Positions 16,437-25,775 of a DNA stretch of 64,000 bases are shown piece by piece. A model generated the notes under the pieces. The model ran no database searches. It saw only the letters and a program-made list of their open reading frames with translations, and was not told where the DNA came from. A program made the position numbers and the translations under genes. Origin of the DNA: Vibrio nereis NBRC 15637 (GTDB lineage Bacteria > Pseudomonadota > Gammaproteobacteria > Enterobacterales > Vibrionaceae); assembly GCF_001591105.1 (NCBI RefSeq), contig NZ_BCUD01000008.1, positions 1 through 64,000 on the forward strand, read 5' to 3'. How positions within the stretch are numbered: position 1 is the first letter of the stretch; the number at the start of each line of letters is the position of its first letter.

Positions 16437-18146
16437 ATGTTAAGAACACTTTATTTCATCATCATTGGTATTTGTGTATTACCGACCATCCCAGGGTTAC
16501 TTGGGGTGGTGCTTTCAGCATTAGGATATATTCCACCATTGGGGTTGTATGAGTTTGGGTTGGATGGTTTTCGCGAGGTGTTTTCGTGGACGGGAGTCTG
16601 GCACTCCATCGGCATGACACTCTATACCGCGATCATTAGTAGCTACCTGGCCTGCTTGATCACCTTCGCTGTTCTTCAATCCACCTGGAAAACCAGATTT
16701 TGGAAGAGCATCGAAATAGCACTTTCTCCGCTACTTGCCATGCCTCATGTTGCTTTCGCAATTGGATTTGCTTTTCTATTTGCTCCCACGGGCATGGGAG
16801 TGAGAGCGCTCACCCATTTCTTTGGCTATGATCCAAGCACAAGTACCGTTACAGACTTAGCGACGCTTGTAAAAGACCCTTACGCATTAGGCCTTATCCT
16901 GATGCTGGCATTGAAGGAAGTGCCGTTTTTGCTGCTCATGAGCATTCCTATCTTGCAGCAACTTAACGTCGAAAAGACAGAAAAGGTCTGCCATTCAATG
17001 GGCTACAATCGTGCGCAAACTTGGTGGAAGTGTCTTTTCCCACAATGGATAACCAAAATTCGCTTTCCAATGTTTGCTGTTATGGCCTACAGCCTGTCTG
17101 TCGTTGATGTTGCGTTAATCGTTGGACCAACCAACCCACCGACATTTGCCGTATTAGTATGGCAATGGTTTAACGATCCAGATCTTTCTCTTTTACCAAG
17201 AGCTGCAGCAGGCGCAGTGAGCTTATTTATAATGGCGACTATGCTGATTGCCCTAACTCGCTCTATTGAATGGGCAATCACTAAAGCCAATAAGAACTGG
17301 CAGTATTCCGGACGCAGTGGCTTTTCTCTTCCAGGCAAAACCTTATTTATCGGTTTGGCGATTTTGTCGGCGGTGATGATTCCTTTGATGGTACTTTGGA
17401 GCTTCGCGCAGCGCTGGCGCTTTCCTGACTTACTACCGAGCCGCTATAGCACGCGCTTTTGGGAATATGAGTGGAATGGCATCGTAAGTACAGTTGGACA
17501 AAGTATGTTACTAGCTCTGACAAGTGCTTCAATTGCCTTGTTACTCGCCATCATCGCTCAAGAGTATAAGCTGCGTTATCGCCGGCAGATTCCAGGCTAT
17601 ATCATCGCAATACCTATGCTGATCCCCCAGCTTTCGATATTGTTTGGTATGCAAGTCGCGACACTTTACCTAAACAGTGACAGTTATTGGTTTTGGGTAT
17701 GCTGGTCGCATGTCTTTTTTGCCTTCCCATATATTTATTTGTCGCTTGATGGTCCTTGGCGAAGTTTCAATAACGGACTGGTTCGAGTGGCACTCAGTCT
17801 GGGTAAGTCTCCTATGCATACATGGTTAAAAATCAAACTGCCCATTCTATTGCCGGCCGTTGTGTTTGCATGGGCTGTGGGAATCAGTGTTAGCTTAGCT
17901 CAGTATTTACCGACTTTAATGCTAGGCTCAGGGCGTATCAGCACCCTCACAACGGAAGCGGTCGCACTTTCCAGCGGGTTTGACCGGCGAGTCACCGCTA
18001 TTTACGCTATTTGGCAAGCTCTATTGCCGTTTGTTTTCTTTTCATTTGCCATAGTGATTAGTCGCTTACAAATGAGATATCGCCGATTATCCTTAAAAGG
18101 TCTATTACTGAATGAGTCTCTGTCTCGAAAACCTCGCCATCCATAA
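16437..18146 (+). CDS. ynjC: ABC transporter permease YnjC (fused two-module permease)
   Basis: A 569-aa inner-membrane permease made of two BPD_transp_1 modules in one chain, each with about six helices. The first holds an EAA-type loop around CHSMGYNRAQTWWKCLFPQW and the second around ALSLGKSPMHTWLKIKLPI. It forms the pore for YnjB-delivered substrate. It is slightly longer than the E. coli homologue (511 aa as I recall). Its 3' end overlaps the ynjD start by 35 nt, so translation is coupled. Confidence 0.92.
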   Translation: MLRTLYFIIIGICVLPTIPGLLGVVLSALGYIPPLGLYEFGLDGFREVFSWTGVWHSIGMTLYTAIISSYLACLITFAVLQSTWKTRFWKSIEIALSPLLAMPHVAFAIGFAFLFAPTGMGVRALTHFFGYDPSTSTVTDLATLVKDPYALGLILMLALKEVPFLLLMSIPILQQLNVEKTEKVCHSMGYNRAQTWWKCLFPQWITKIRFPMFAVMAYSLSVVDVALIVGPTNPPTFAVLVWQWFNDPDLSLLPRAAAGAVSLFIMATMLIALTRSIEWAITKANKNWQYSGRSGFSLPGKTLFIGLAILSAVMIPLMVLWSFAQRWRFPDLLPSRYSTRFWEYEWNGIVSTVGQSMLLALTSASIALLLAIIAQEYKLRYRRQIPGYIIAIPMLIPQLSILFGMQVATLYLNSDSYWFWVCWSHVFFAFPYIYLSLDGPWRSFNNGLVRVALSLGKSPMHTWLKIKLPILLPAVVFAWAVGISVSLAQYLPTLMLGSGRISTLTTEAVALSSGFDRRVTAIYAIWQALLPFVFFSFAIVISRLQMRYRRLSLKGLLLNESLSRKPRHP

Positions 18147-18759
18147 TCGCCAAGGTGAGCCTCTATTTTCTAACCTGAACCTATCAATAGAAAATGGCGA
18201 AATTGTCACTTTAATGGGACCAAGTGGTTGCGGAAAATCGACACTACTAGATGCCATTGCAGGGCATTTGTCCCCTGAATTTTGTTGTTCCGGTTCAATC
18301 ACGCTAAACGGGAAAAACTTAAACCAAGTGCCTGCACACCACCGTCAGGTTGGGATCCTATTTCAGGATGACTTACTCTTCCCTCACCTCGCAATTTGGG
18401 AGAATTTATCCTTCGCGTTGCCCAACTCAGTTAAGCGAAGTGATAGAAAAAAGTTGGCTCTGGACGCGCTTAAAAATATATCCCTATCCAAACTTGCTGA
18501 CGCCTATCCAGACCAAATATCTGGTGGGCAACGTGCACGCATTAGCCTTACCCGCATGTTGCTGGCACAACCCAAAGTCGCCCTGCTGGACGAACCTTAT
18601 AGCAAGCTGGATAAAGATCTCCGCATTCAATTTAGAAACTGGGTAACTGATCAACTGCGCGATGCCAATATACCTGCGTTGATGGTCACGCACGATGTTG
18701 ACGATACACCTGAAAACAGCCGTTGCTTGACCTGGCCATGGGAGACGAACAATGCTTGA
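18112..18759 (+). CDS. ynjD: ABC transporter ATP-binding protein YnjD
   Basis: A 215-aa ABC ATPase with Walker A GPSGCGKST, Q-loop ILFQDDLLF, signature ISGGQRAR, Walker B VALLDEP and the switch His in VTHDVDD. It is short and lacks extra regulatory domains. It powers YnjC. The start overlaps ynjC by 35 nt and the end overlaps ynjF by 8 nt, which fixes the operon. Confidence 0.94.
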   Translation: MSLCLENLAIHNRQGEPLFSNLNLSIENGEIVTLMGPSGCGKSTLLDAIAGHLSPEFCCSGSITLNGKNLNQVPAHHRQVGILFQDDLLFPHLAIWENLSFALPNSVKRSDRKKLALDALKNISLSKLADAYPDQISGGQRARISLTRMLLAQPKVALLDEPYSKLDKDLRIQFRNWVTDQLRDANIPALMVTHDVDDTPENSRCLTWPWETNNA

Positions 18760-19357
18760 TAGATTTAGTATTCAACTAATACGCAAGCCTTTGGAAATTT
18801 CAGCCGAACGACTTGATGGTAAAAACATTACTGCAAACCAAGTTACGCTGTTCGGCTTTGCTATGGGGTGCTTTGCATTCCCGGCACTGATTGCTGAGTA
18901 TTACCTGCTTGCTTTAACTTTCATCGTCATCAACCGAGTATGCGATGGTTTAGATGGTGCCTTAGCGAGAATTCAGGGCATTACGGATGCAGGCGGCTTT
19001 TTGGATATCAGTCTCGACTTCCTGTTTTACTCTCTCATCCCATTTGGTTTTGTACTCGCGAACCCTGAACAAAACGCAGTGGCGGGCGCTTTTCTTATAT
19101 TTTCTTTTATTGGAACAGGCAGCAGCTTTTTGGCTTTTGCGATTATGGCAGGCAAACGCGGGATAGATAATCCAGTGTATAAAAACAAATCGCTCTACTA
19201 CATGAGTGGGCTAACAGAAGGGACGGAAACCATCGCCAGCTTTATTGCTTTTTGCCTTTTCCCACAGCATTTCGCAGTGATTGCCTATGTGTTTGGCGCG
19301 GCGTGTTGGTTCACAACGTTTACTCGTATTTACTCTGGGTTTGAAACGCTTAAATAA
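18752..19357 (+). CDS. ynjF: CDP-alcohol phosphotransferase family protein YnjF
   Basis: A 201-aa membrane enzyme with the complete CDP-alcohol phosphotransferase motif: DGALAR ... GGFLDISLD (about residues 70-90) and several membrane helices. This family joins a CDP-activated lipid to an alcohol headgroup. It is a second member besides pgsA in this window, and not closely similar to it. Its genetic fusion into the ynjBCD operon is conserved in enterics and suggests the transporter brings in the alcohol acceptor, but neither substrate is known. The start overlaps ynjD. Confidence 0.9.
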   Translation: MLDRFSIQLIRKPLEISAERLDGKNITANQVTLFGFAMGCFAFPALIAEYYLLALTFIVINRVCDGLDGALARIQGITDAGGFLDISLDFLFYSLIPFGFVLANPEQNAVAGAFLIFSFIGTGSSFLAFAIMAGKRGIDNPVYKNKSLYYMSGLTEGTETIASFIAFCLFPQHFAVIAYVFGAACWFTTFTRIYSGFETLK

Positions 19358-19361
19358 AAGA

Positions 19362-19395
19362 AAGGCATGTACCTCGCGCTAGAGGTACATGCCTT
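19362..19395. terminator. Bidirectional terminator after ynjF
   Basis: A 12-bp stem AAGGCATGTACC / GGTACATGCCTT with loop TCGCGCTAGA, between convergent ynjF and the methyltransferase gene. Confidence 0.9.
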
Positions 19396-19417
19396 ATTAC
19401 TCTTACTTACGGCTTGT

Positions 19418-20353
19418 TTATAGCGAAAATTCAAGCACTTTTAAGCTTGCTTGTTCATCAATATCGGCAAACTCTGGTGGGTTTTCTAGTCGCTGAATAA
19501 AGCTGAGTTGTGGAGCCTCTTCCTTCATACTATCGATCAGAAAGTCGCAATCCACTTGAGGTGAATTCACACACGCCAATACTTGCCCACCCGACACTAA
19601 AAGATCTGGCAAACGACGCAGAATCTTTTTGTAATCTTTAGTAAGAGCAAAGCTGCCTTTTTGGAATGACGGTGGATCGATAATGATCAGCTCATATGGG
19701 CCAGACTTCTTGATCTTGCCCCACGACTTAAAAATATCGTGCGCCAAAAATTTTACCTGATTTAAGTTGTGTTCATTCAAGCGGTGATTGTCGCGACCTT
19801 TAGATAAAGATGCTTTAGCCATGTCTACATTCACGACCTGATCCGCACCACCAGCGATAGCAGCAACAGAAAAACCACAGGTATAGGCAAACAGGTTTAA
19901 AACATTTTTATGCTTGGCGTTGTCTCGTACCCAGTTTCGGCCGTAACGCATATCTAGAAACAAACCAAAGTTCTGATTACGACCAATATCTAATTGGTAT
20001 TTAAGACCCGATTCCACCACCACAGGTCGACTGTTTAGCTCTCCGACTAAAACTTCTGATGGTGCACCGTCACCATAACGGTGTTGAAGGACAATCGTCT
20101 TTCCCTCAATACTTTGCCAAACAGCCTGTTGCGTTAACGCCATTAGGCCTTGTTTTAGCTCAGCCAAAAAGTCTTCATCGACTTCTTTAAACAGATTGAC
20201 CAGTAGCTGACCTTGTACCCAGTCACAGGTAATTTGTTCTAGGCCTTCAAACTTTCTTCCACGCCCATGAAATAACCGCCTTACCTCTTGCGGCGCATCT
20301 TCTAATTGACGGTTAAGCTGTTCAAAAAAGATTGGTAGCTGTGTTGCCTGCAT
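19418..20353 (-). CDS. Class I SAM-dependent methyltransferase, RlmI/RlmK-like
   Basis: A 311-aa cytosolic protein of the SAM-dependent methyltransferase family related to 23S rRNA methyltransferases RlmI/RlmK. SAM motif I is NLFAYTCGFSVAAIAGGA, the acidic ribose-binding Asp lies in VVNVDMAK, and the catalytic DPPSFQKG motif follows. It lacks the N-terminal PUA domain of RlmI. The frame is open upstream, but ATG 20353 has AGGA 7 nt before it and lies 11 nt after the pseudouridine synthase stop. Both neighbours are RNA modification enzymes in one operon. The exact target base is not determinable. Confidence 0.85.
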   Translation of the reverse strand: MQATQLPIFFEQLNRQLEDAPQEVRRLFHGRGRKFEGLEQITCDWVQGQLLVNLFKEVDEDFLAELKQGLMALTQQAVWQSIEGKTIVLQHRYGDGAPSEVLVGELNSRPVVVESGLKYQLDIGRNQNFGLFLDMRYGRNWVRDNAKHKNVLNLFAYTCGFSVAAIAGGADQVVNVDMAKASLSKGRDNHRLNEHNLNQVKFLAHDIFKSWGKIKKSGPYELIIIDPPSFQKGSFALTKDYKKILRRLPDLLVSGGQVLACVNSPQVDCDFLIDSMKEEAPQLSFIQRLENPPEFADIDEQASLKVLEFSL

Positions 20354-20364
20354 AGCGGTTCCTG

Positions 20365-21060
20365 TTATTTGTTGATCTTTGGCCAAGGTAAATCCCACGG
20401 AGCAATCCAAGACTCGATACCTAAGCTTACGGTTTCATGATTCCATTTCTCACCCAGCAATGGATTATTGCGCGGATCGCACATCAGTGAGAAGTGTTCA
20501 TTCTGGTAGTGAAATGAGAGAGCGAAAGCATGCAGATAGCCTCTATCTGCTTGGCTCGCAGTGTTGTAAATAGGATCGCCAACAATGCCAGAACCGACAG
20601 ATTTCAACGCGACACGGATTTGGTGAGTTTTACCCGTGTGGGGTTTGCATAAAAAGAGTCGCTCACCAGGCTCAGCAGCAGCGGAAAAAAATTGCGTTAC
20701 CGCTGGGTTATGCTGGCTATTCACTAATTTCCACGACGAACGACGAGAGCGTTCCATATCGCCACTCACTAGGCCCTGTTTCTTTTTCGGCTTTTTGCTG
20801 CCAATGGCTAAGTAAAACTTATTCACGTCACGATTTGCAAACTGAATAGATAATTCGCTCGCGGCTTTAGAAGTTTTCGCCAACAGCAGAAGACCTGACG
20901 TCATTTTATCTAACCGATGTACAAGAAAAAGCTGCGCATCACCCGTCTCTTTAGCGACTTCTTGCAGCAGCATGGTGTCGCCATCATCTTTGTGAACAGA
21001 AACATTCGGGTGCTTATTGATGACCACGAAATCAGGATGAGTAAAAACAATATCAAACAT
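20365..21060 (-). CDS. RluA-family RNA pseudouridine synthase (TIGR01621 type)
   Basis: A 231-aa enzyme converting uridine to pseudouridine in RNA. It shows the catalytic-Asp motif HRLDKMTSGLLLLAK and the RluA motif GKTHQIRVALKSVG. It lacks an S4 domain, so it belongs to the short RluA group. The start ATG 21060 (MFDIVFTHPDF) has GGAG upstream and matches family length; the open frame up to 21156 runs into the preceding terminator and is not used. Target site unknown. Confidence 0.88.
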   Translation of the reverse strand: MFDIVFTHPDFVVINKHPNVSVHKDDGDTMLLQEVAKETGDAQLFLVHRLDKMTSGLLLLAKTSKAASELSIQFANRDVNKFYLAIGSKKPKKKQGLVSGDMERSRRSSWKLVNSQHNPAVTQFFSAAAEPGERLFLCKPHTGKTHQIRVALKSVGSGIVGDPIYNTASQADRGYLHAFALSFHYQNEHFSLMCDPRNNPLLGEKWNHETVSLGIESWIAPWDLPWPKINK

Positions 21061-21127
21061 TTGGGGAGCTCCGGTTGGACGCAAGAGTATACCTTGTATG
21101 TTTGTGAAAGCCAGTGTTGTACCGATC

Positions 21128-21154
21128 AAAAAAGGGGAGCTATTTAGCTCCCCC
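21128..21154 (-). terminator. Terminator after the NSS symporter gene
   Basis: On the minus strand GGGGAGCTAAATAGCTCCCC is followed by TTTTTT. Confidence 0.9.
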
Positions 21155-21180
21155 ATGTAGATTGTATATCTTCTATTGTT

Positions 21181-22611
21181 CTAGAGTTTCTTAGAGAAAA
21201 TACCTGCAAGAACAATGATACCAATACCCAGCAGCATGATTTCACCTTTACCGCTGTCGAAGCCAGACTTGATACCCATGAATGCCACAATAGCGATAGC
21301 AACAGGGATCACGTACTTCACTAAGTTGTACCATAGACCAAACAGTGGGAAAGATACTTTGCCATCGTTAGTAATTTCTTTCTCTAGGTCTTCACGAGTT
21401 AGACGCCAACCTGCAAAGATACATACCAACATACCGCCAACAGCAAGGAAGATCTTATCTGTTAGTAGGTCGAAGATATCAAACGCACCCGTACCGAATA
21501 GCTGAGGTCCTACACCGCCAAGTGACAGAGACGCAAGGATACACAATGAAGCCATGACTGCGCTGGCTGTCACTACCGCAGTAGGACGGCGCATACCCTT
21601 TTCATCAATCAGATATGATACAACCACTTCCAGTAGAGATACTGAAGAAGTCAGTGCAGCAACACTCAAACCGATGAAGAACAGCAGTGCTAGCAATAGG
21701 CCGATTACGCCACCCATTTCAGCGAATAGCTGAGGCACAACCACGAATACCAGACCAGGACCAGCCGCAGGCTCCATGCCAAATGCGAACATTGCAGGGA
21801 ACATTGCTACACCAGCTAGGATAGCCACGCCTGTATCCATCGCAGTAACCATACCGGTTGTCTGAACCAGGTTCTCTTTTCGCTTCAAGTAAGAACCGTA
21901 GGTCATCATACAACCCATACCCAAACTTAGAGAGAAGAACGCCTGTCCTAATGCGGCAAGAACAACTGTGCTGTCTACCTTAGAGAAGTCCGGCATAAAT
22001 AGGAACTCTAGACCTGCCATTGCACCAGGAAGCATCAAGCCCTTAACCGAGACAATAATCAGAATCAAGAAAAGCAGAGGCATAAGAATCTTACCCGCCT
22101 TCTCAATCCCGCCAGAGATGCCTTTCATAACGATCATCACGTTCAGGAATAGGTATAAACCCATCCATAGCAAAGGCTGCACTGGATCAGAGATGAAACC
22201 ACCAAAGCTGTCACCAATTGCCTCTGGGGTACTCAATAAACCGCCACCGACTTTAAAGATATAAGCAACAGCCCAGCCGCCTACTACTGGGTAGAAACCC
22301 ATGATAAGTAGACCACTAAGAACGCCCATTACACCTGTAAACGTCCAACGACGGTCAGTTGATTTAAATGCGCCTACGGCAGAAAGACCTGTCTTACGAC
22401 CAATAGTGAACTCTGTGAGCATGACACTAAAGCCGATAAAAATTACGAAGAAAAGATATATCGCAACGAACGCTCCACCTCCGCTTTCACCAGCGGTGTA
22501 TGGAAACTTCCAAATGTTACCCAAACCTACAGCAGAACCTGCAGCGGCCATTACGAAGCCTAATTTAGACCCCCACGTATCACGGGGCTTTGAACTTGTA
22601 GTTGTAGCCAC
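21181..22611 (-). CDS. Sodium-dependent transporter, NSS/SNF family
   Basis: A 476-aa LeuT-fold inner-membrane symporter that uses the sodium gradient to import an amino acid or related compound. The family signature is GSAVGLGNIWKFPYTAGESGGGAF (residues about 26-49, TM1 unwound region), and about 11-12 helices follow. The start is GTG with GGAG 5 nt upstream. Bacterial relatives transport tryptophan, tyrosine, alanine or methionine. A perfect MetJ-type octamer lies 46 nt upstream, a hint of methionine. It is a single gene ending in its own terminator. Confidence 0.92.
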   Translation of the reverse strand: MATTTSSKPRDTWGSKLGFVMAAAGSAVGLGNIWKFPYTAGESGGGAFVAIYLFFVIFIGFSVMLTEFTIGRKTGLSAVGAFKSTDRRWTFTGVMGVLSGLLIMGFYPVVGGWAVAYIFKVGGGLLSTPEAIGDSFGGFISDPVQPLLWMGLYLFLNVMIVMKGISGGIEKAGKILMPLLFLILIIVSVKGLMLPGAMAGLEFLFMPDFSKVDSTVVLAALGQAFFSLSLGMGCMMTYGSYLKRKENLVQTTGMVTAMDTGVAILAGVAMFPAMFAFGMEPAAGPGLVFVVVPQLFAEMGGVIGLLLALLFFIGLSVAALTSSVSLLEVVVSYLIDEKGMRRPTAVVTASAVMASLCILASLSLGGVGPQLFGTGAFDIFDLLTDKIFLAVGGMLVCIFAGWRLTREDLEKEITNDGKVSFPLFGLWYNLVKYVIPVAIAIVAFMGIKSGFDSGKGEIMLLGIGIIVLAGIFSKKL

Positions 22612-22979
22612 GATTACTCCATTAAACTAGTTTTATATGTTGTGTTTGCTTCGGTTAGACGTCTAGAAAAGTAGAGTGTATCTATTTTTGTACACTTATT
22701 AGAATTTTGAATGACGCTAACGTTATGGCAAGTAAAGCAGTTTACGAATAAAATTGGAACCCCGAACAGTATATTTTCTCACCAAAGTTGTAAACAGAAT
22801 GTTTAATTGCTGTTTTTTTGCACATCTACATTCATTTTTCACTCCGAATTACGCTTAGCTAACACTTTTCAACTTTTATCTATATTCCCTGCAAGTGATC
22901 CAAGTCTCTCTGCATCCCTTGTCGAGATCTCACAGGGGCATTACTATCTAGTTTAGCTGTTTTGCTCCTAGGTAACTGA
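22612..22979. other. Divergent intergenic region, NSS symporter / cls
   Basis: About 370 bp, AT-rich. Apart from the Met-box candidate at 22657-22664 I see no gene, terminator or clear promoter. Confidence 0.45.
22657..22664. promoter_or_regulatory. Candidate MetJ box (AGACGTCT)
   Basis: A perfect palindromic Met-box octamer 46 nt upstream of the symporter GTG. The adjoining octamer AGAAAAGT matches only 4 of 8 positions, while MetJ normally needs two tandem boxes. One such octamer is expected by chance in a window of this size, so support is weak. Confidence 0.3.
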
Positions 22980-24434
22980 ATGGACAAGTTTTATCACTTT
23001 CTCACAATTGCAGGCATCGTCTTATACTGGATTCTAGTCGCAGGGGTCACTATTCGTGTGGTGCTAAAGCGCCGCGCGGTCAGTGTTTCCCTCGCTTGGT
23101 TGATGATTATCTACATCATCCCCATTGTGGGTGTCGGTTTTTATTTTCTTTTTGGTGAATTGAACCTAGGCCGAAAACGCGCTGAGCGTGCCAAGGAAAT
23201 GCTTACCCCGTTTGCAGAATGGTTTGAAAAACTCAATGATTGCCATGCACACATGCCAGAAATTTTTGGCCGGCATATTTATCGTATCGATGAGTTGTGT
23301 AACAACCGTTTAGGGCTTCCGGCTCTTAGTGGTAACACCCTTTCTTTGCAACGCTCACCAAATGAGATTCTGCGCTCAATCATTAATGATATAGAAAACG
23401 CCCAATCACACATTCGTATGGCTTTCTATATTTGGCACCCTGGCGGCTTGGCCGACTCCGTGGCTTCTGCATTGATTCAGGCTTCCAAAAGAGGAGTGCA
23501 GGTCAAACTACTTCTTGATTCAGCAGGCAGCCCAAGGTTTTTCCGTAGCCAGTGGCTCACCATGATGGAAAATGCGGGTATAGAAGTTGTCCAGGCATTG
23601 GAAGTCAGCCCTTGGCGTATTTTCCTACGCAGGCTGGATCTAAGGCAACACCGGAAAATCATCGTCATTGACGACAAGATCGCGTACACAGGCTCGATGA
23701 ACATGGTCGACCCAGCCCATTTCAAACAAGGTTCTGGCGTTGGTCAGTGGGTCGATATTATGGTGCGTGTAACCGGACCAACGGTAAACGTGCTGTCTGC
23801 GATTCATTGCTGGGACTGGGAGGTCGAAACTGGCTCAAGGACAATGCCTCAGTTTCCTGAGTGTCGCCTTGACCCAAATGAACCCCAGCACCCAATTCAA
23901 GTAGTGCCATCTGGGCCGGGTATGCCCGAGTACTTGATTTCTCAAGTTTTAACCTTAGCGATTAACCAAGCCAATAAGTCGGTATGTATTACCACACCAT
24001 ACTTTGTGCCAAGTGCGGATTTACTTGAGACGCTTAAAATGACGGCGCAACGTGGCATCAAAGTGGAAATCATCATCCCACAAAAAAATGATTCCCTAAT
24101 GGTTCAGTGGGCTTCTCGATCGTTTTACACCGAGTTAATGAAGGCTGGCGTTTACATCTACGAGTTTTATGGCGGTCTGCTTCATACAAAATCGGTTGTT
24201 ATAGACGAGCAGTTTTGTTTAGTGGGATCAGTCAATATGGACATGCGAAGCCTATGGCTGAATTTTGAACTGACGCTTGCCATCGATGATGAAGCTTTCA
24301 CCAAAGAGATGTACTGGCTGCAAAAAAGCTATATGGAAGATTCACATCTAGTGCTACTCAAAGAGTGGAAAGAGCGATCTTTTTACTCAAGATTCCTTGA
24401 ACGCGTCTTCTACTTGTTCAATCCACTACTCTAG
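22980..24434 (+). CDS. cls: Cardiolipin synthase (ClsA type)
   Basis: A 484-aa phospholipase-D-type enzyme that condenses two phosphatidylglycerols to cardiolipin and glycerol in the inner membrane. Two N-terminal membrane helices (ITIAGIVLYWILVAGVT and WLMIIYIIPIVGVGFYF) precede two HKD motifs: HRKIIVIDDKIAYTGSMN and HTKSVVIDEQFCLVGSVN. Length and topology fit ClsA. It is a downstream consumer of the PgsA product made from the left end of the window, though not linked in an operon. Confidence 0.94.
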   Translation: MDKFYHFLTIAGIVLYWILVAGVTIRVVLKRRAVSVSLAWLMIIYIIPIVGVGFYFLFGELNLGRKRAERAKEMLTPFAEWFEKLNDCHAHMPEIFGRHIYRIDELCNNRLGLPALSGNTLSLQRSPNEILRSIINDIENAQSHIRMAFYIWHPGGLADSVASALIQASKRGVQVKLLLDSAGSPRFFRSQWLTMMENAGIEVVQALEVSPWRIFLRRLDLRQHRKIIVIDDKIAYTGSMNMVDPAHFKQGSGVGQWVDIMVRVTGPTVNVLSAIHCWDWEVETGSRTMPQFPECRLDPNEPQHPIQVVPSGPGMPEYLISQVLTLAINQANKSVCITTPYFVPSADLLETLKMTAQRGIKVEIIIPQKNDSLMVQWASRSFYTELMKAGVYIYEFYGGLLHTKSVVIDEQFCLVGSVNMDMRSLWLNFELTLAIDDEAFTKEMYWLQKSYMEDSHLVLLKEWKERSFYSRFLERVFYLFNPLL

Positions 24435-24445
24435 CTCTTGATAAT

Positions 24446-24480
24446 AATGTGTTGCCATGTTTTAAATAGGGCAACACATT
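24446..24480 (+). terminator. Stem-loop between cls and metC
   Basis: An 11-bp perfect stem AATGTGTTGCC / GGCAACACATT with a 13-nt loop. No T tract follows. It lies 17 nt before the metC start, so it could stop cls transcripts, protect an mRNA end or affect metC translation. Confidence 0.5.
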
Positions 24481-24497
24481 TAAGACAAGGACTTCAG

Positions 24498-25703
24498 ATG
24501 TCAGAAGGCAAGAAGACTAAATATATTAACGCGGGCCGCGACAAAAAATGGACGAATGGCGTAGTTAACCCACCAGTACAAAGAGCATCAACTGTCGTAT
24601 TTAAGACGGTTGCGGAAAAGCACCATGCCACGGTTAACCGAGCAAATAAAACACTCTTTTATGGTCGACGCGGTACAACCACTCATTTTGCATTCCAAGA
24701 TGCGATGACTGAGATCGAAGGTGGCGCAGGGTGCGCACTTTACCCATGTGGCACAGCAGCGATTTCAAACACAATTCTTTCGTTTGTAGAAACAGGCGAC
24801 CATATCCTGATGGTGGACACCTGTTACGAACCAACTCGCGATTTCTGCGATAAGATCATGAAAAAAATGGGTGTGGAAACCACTTATTACGATCCAATGA
24901 TCGGTGAAGGCATTCGCGAACTTATTCAGCCAAATACAAAAGTTCTGTTCCTCGAGTCCCCAGGTTCCATCACGATGGAAGTTCAAGACGTTCCGACTCT
25001 ATCCAGCATCGCTCATGAACACGATATTATCGTAATGTTGGACAATACTTGGTCGGCTGGAGTGCACTTTTCACCGTTTGAACATGGCGTCGACATCTCC
25101 ATTCAAGCCGCTACTAAATACATTGTTGGCCATTCTGATGTCATGCTAGGTACCGCTGTTGCTAGCGAAAAGTATTGGGACCAATTACGTGAACAAAGCT
25201 ATTTGATGGGTCAGTGCGTCTCGCCAGATGATGCATACCTTGGTTTACGTGGTATCCGAACGCTAGATGTACGCTTACGCCAGCACGCTGAAAACAGCCT
25301 TAAAGTGGCAGAATGGCTACAAAACAGACCTGAAGTAGACCACGTTCGTCACCCCGCCTTGGATACTTGCCCTGGTCATGAGTTCTTTAAACGTGACTTT
25401 ACTGGCGGCAACGGTTTGTTTTCATTTGTCCTGAAAACCAGCTACCCGCGTGCGACGACTGCACTATTAGATGGCATGGAACACTTCAGCATGGGGTATT
25501 CTTGGGGCGGTTATGAGAGTTTGATTTTAGCCAACGAGCCAAAAAGCTTTAACAGCTTAAGAACCGTGGCGAATCCAAACTTTGAAGGGACGCTCGTGCG
25601 CATCCATATCGGTTTAGAAGATGTGGATGACTTAATTGCCGACTTAGAAGCTGGCTTTGCTCGTTACAATGCGCTAATCCTCGAAAAAGAGGCGACTATC
25701 TAG
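24498..25703 (+). CDS. metC: Cystathionine beta-lyase
   Basis: PLP-dependent cytosolic enzyme that cleaves cystathionine to homocysteine, pyruvate and ammonia in methionine synthesis. The 401-aa sequence has the Cys/Met-metabolism PLP signature: [21 protein letters not shown] (Asp contacting PLP) and [16 protein letters not shown] with the Schiff-base lysine. [14 protein letters not shown] near the C-terminus is typical of MetC. ATG 24498 is chosen because AAGGAC precedes it and it gives [15 protein letters not shown]; the open frame to 24438 starts in the cls 3' region. Confidence 0.95.
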   Translation: MSEGKKTKYINAGRDKKWTNGVVNPPVQRASTVVFKTVAEKHHATVNRANKTLFYGRRGTTTHFAFQDAMTEIEGGAGCALYPCGTAAISNTILSFVETGDHILMVDTCYEPTRDFCDKIMKKMGVETTYYDPMIGEGIRELIQPNTKVLFLESPGSITMEVQDVPTLSSIAHEHDIIVMLDNTWSAGVHFSPFEHGVDISIQAATKYIVGHSDVMLGTAVASEKYWDQLREQSYLMGQCVSPDDAYLGLRGIRTLDVRLRQHAENSLKVAEWLQNRPEVDHVRHPALDTCPGHEFFKRDFTGGNGLFSFVLKTSYPRATTALLDGMEHFSMGYSWGGYESLILANEPKSFNSLRTVANPNFEGTLVRIHIGLEDVDDLIADLEAGFARYNALILEKEATI

Positions 25704-25717
25704 TCCTTCAACCAAAC

Positions 25718-25756
25718 AAATCCCCAGGTGACTTAATCACACACCTGGGGATTTAT
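25718..25756. terminator. Bidirectional terminator, metC / tag
   Basis: AAATCCCCAGGTG / CACCTGGGGATTT, a long perfect stem between convergent genes. Confidence 0.9.
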
Positions 25757-25775
25757 TTACGCAAAATAAAAACAC

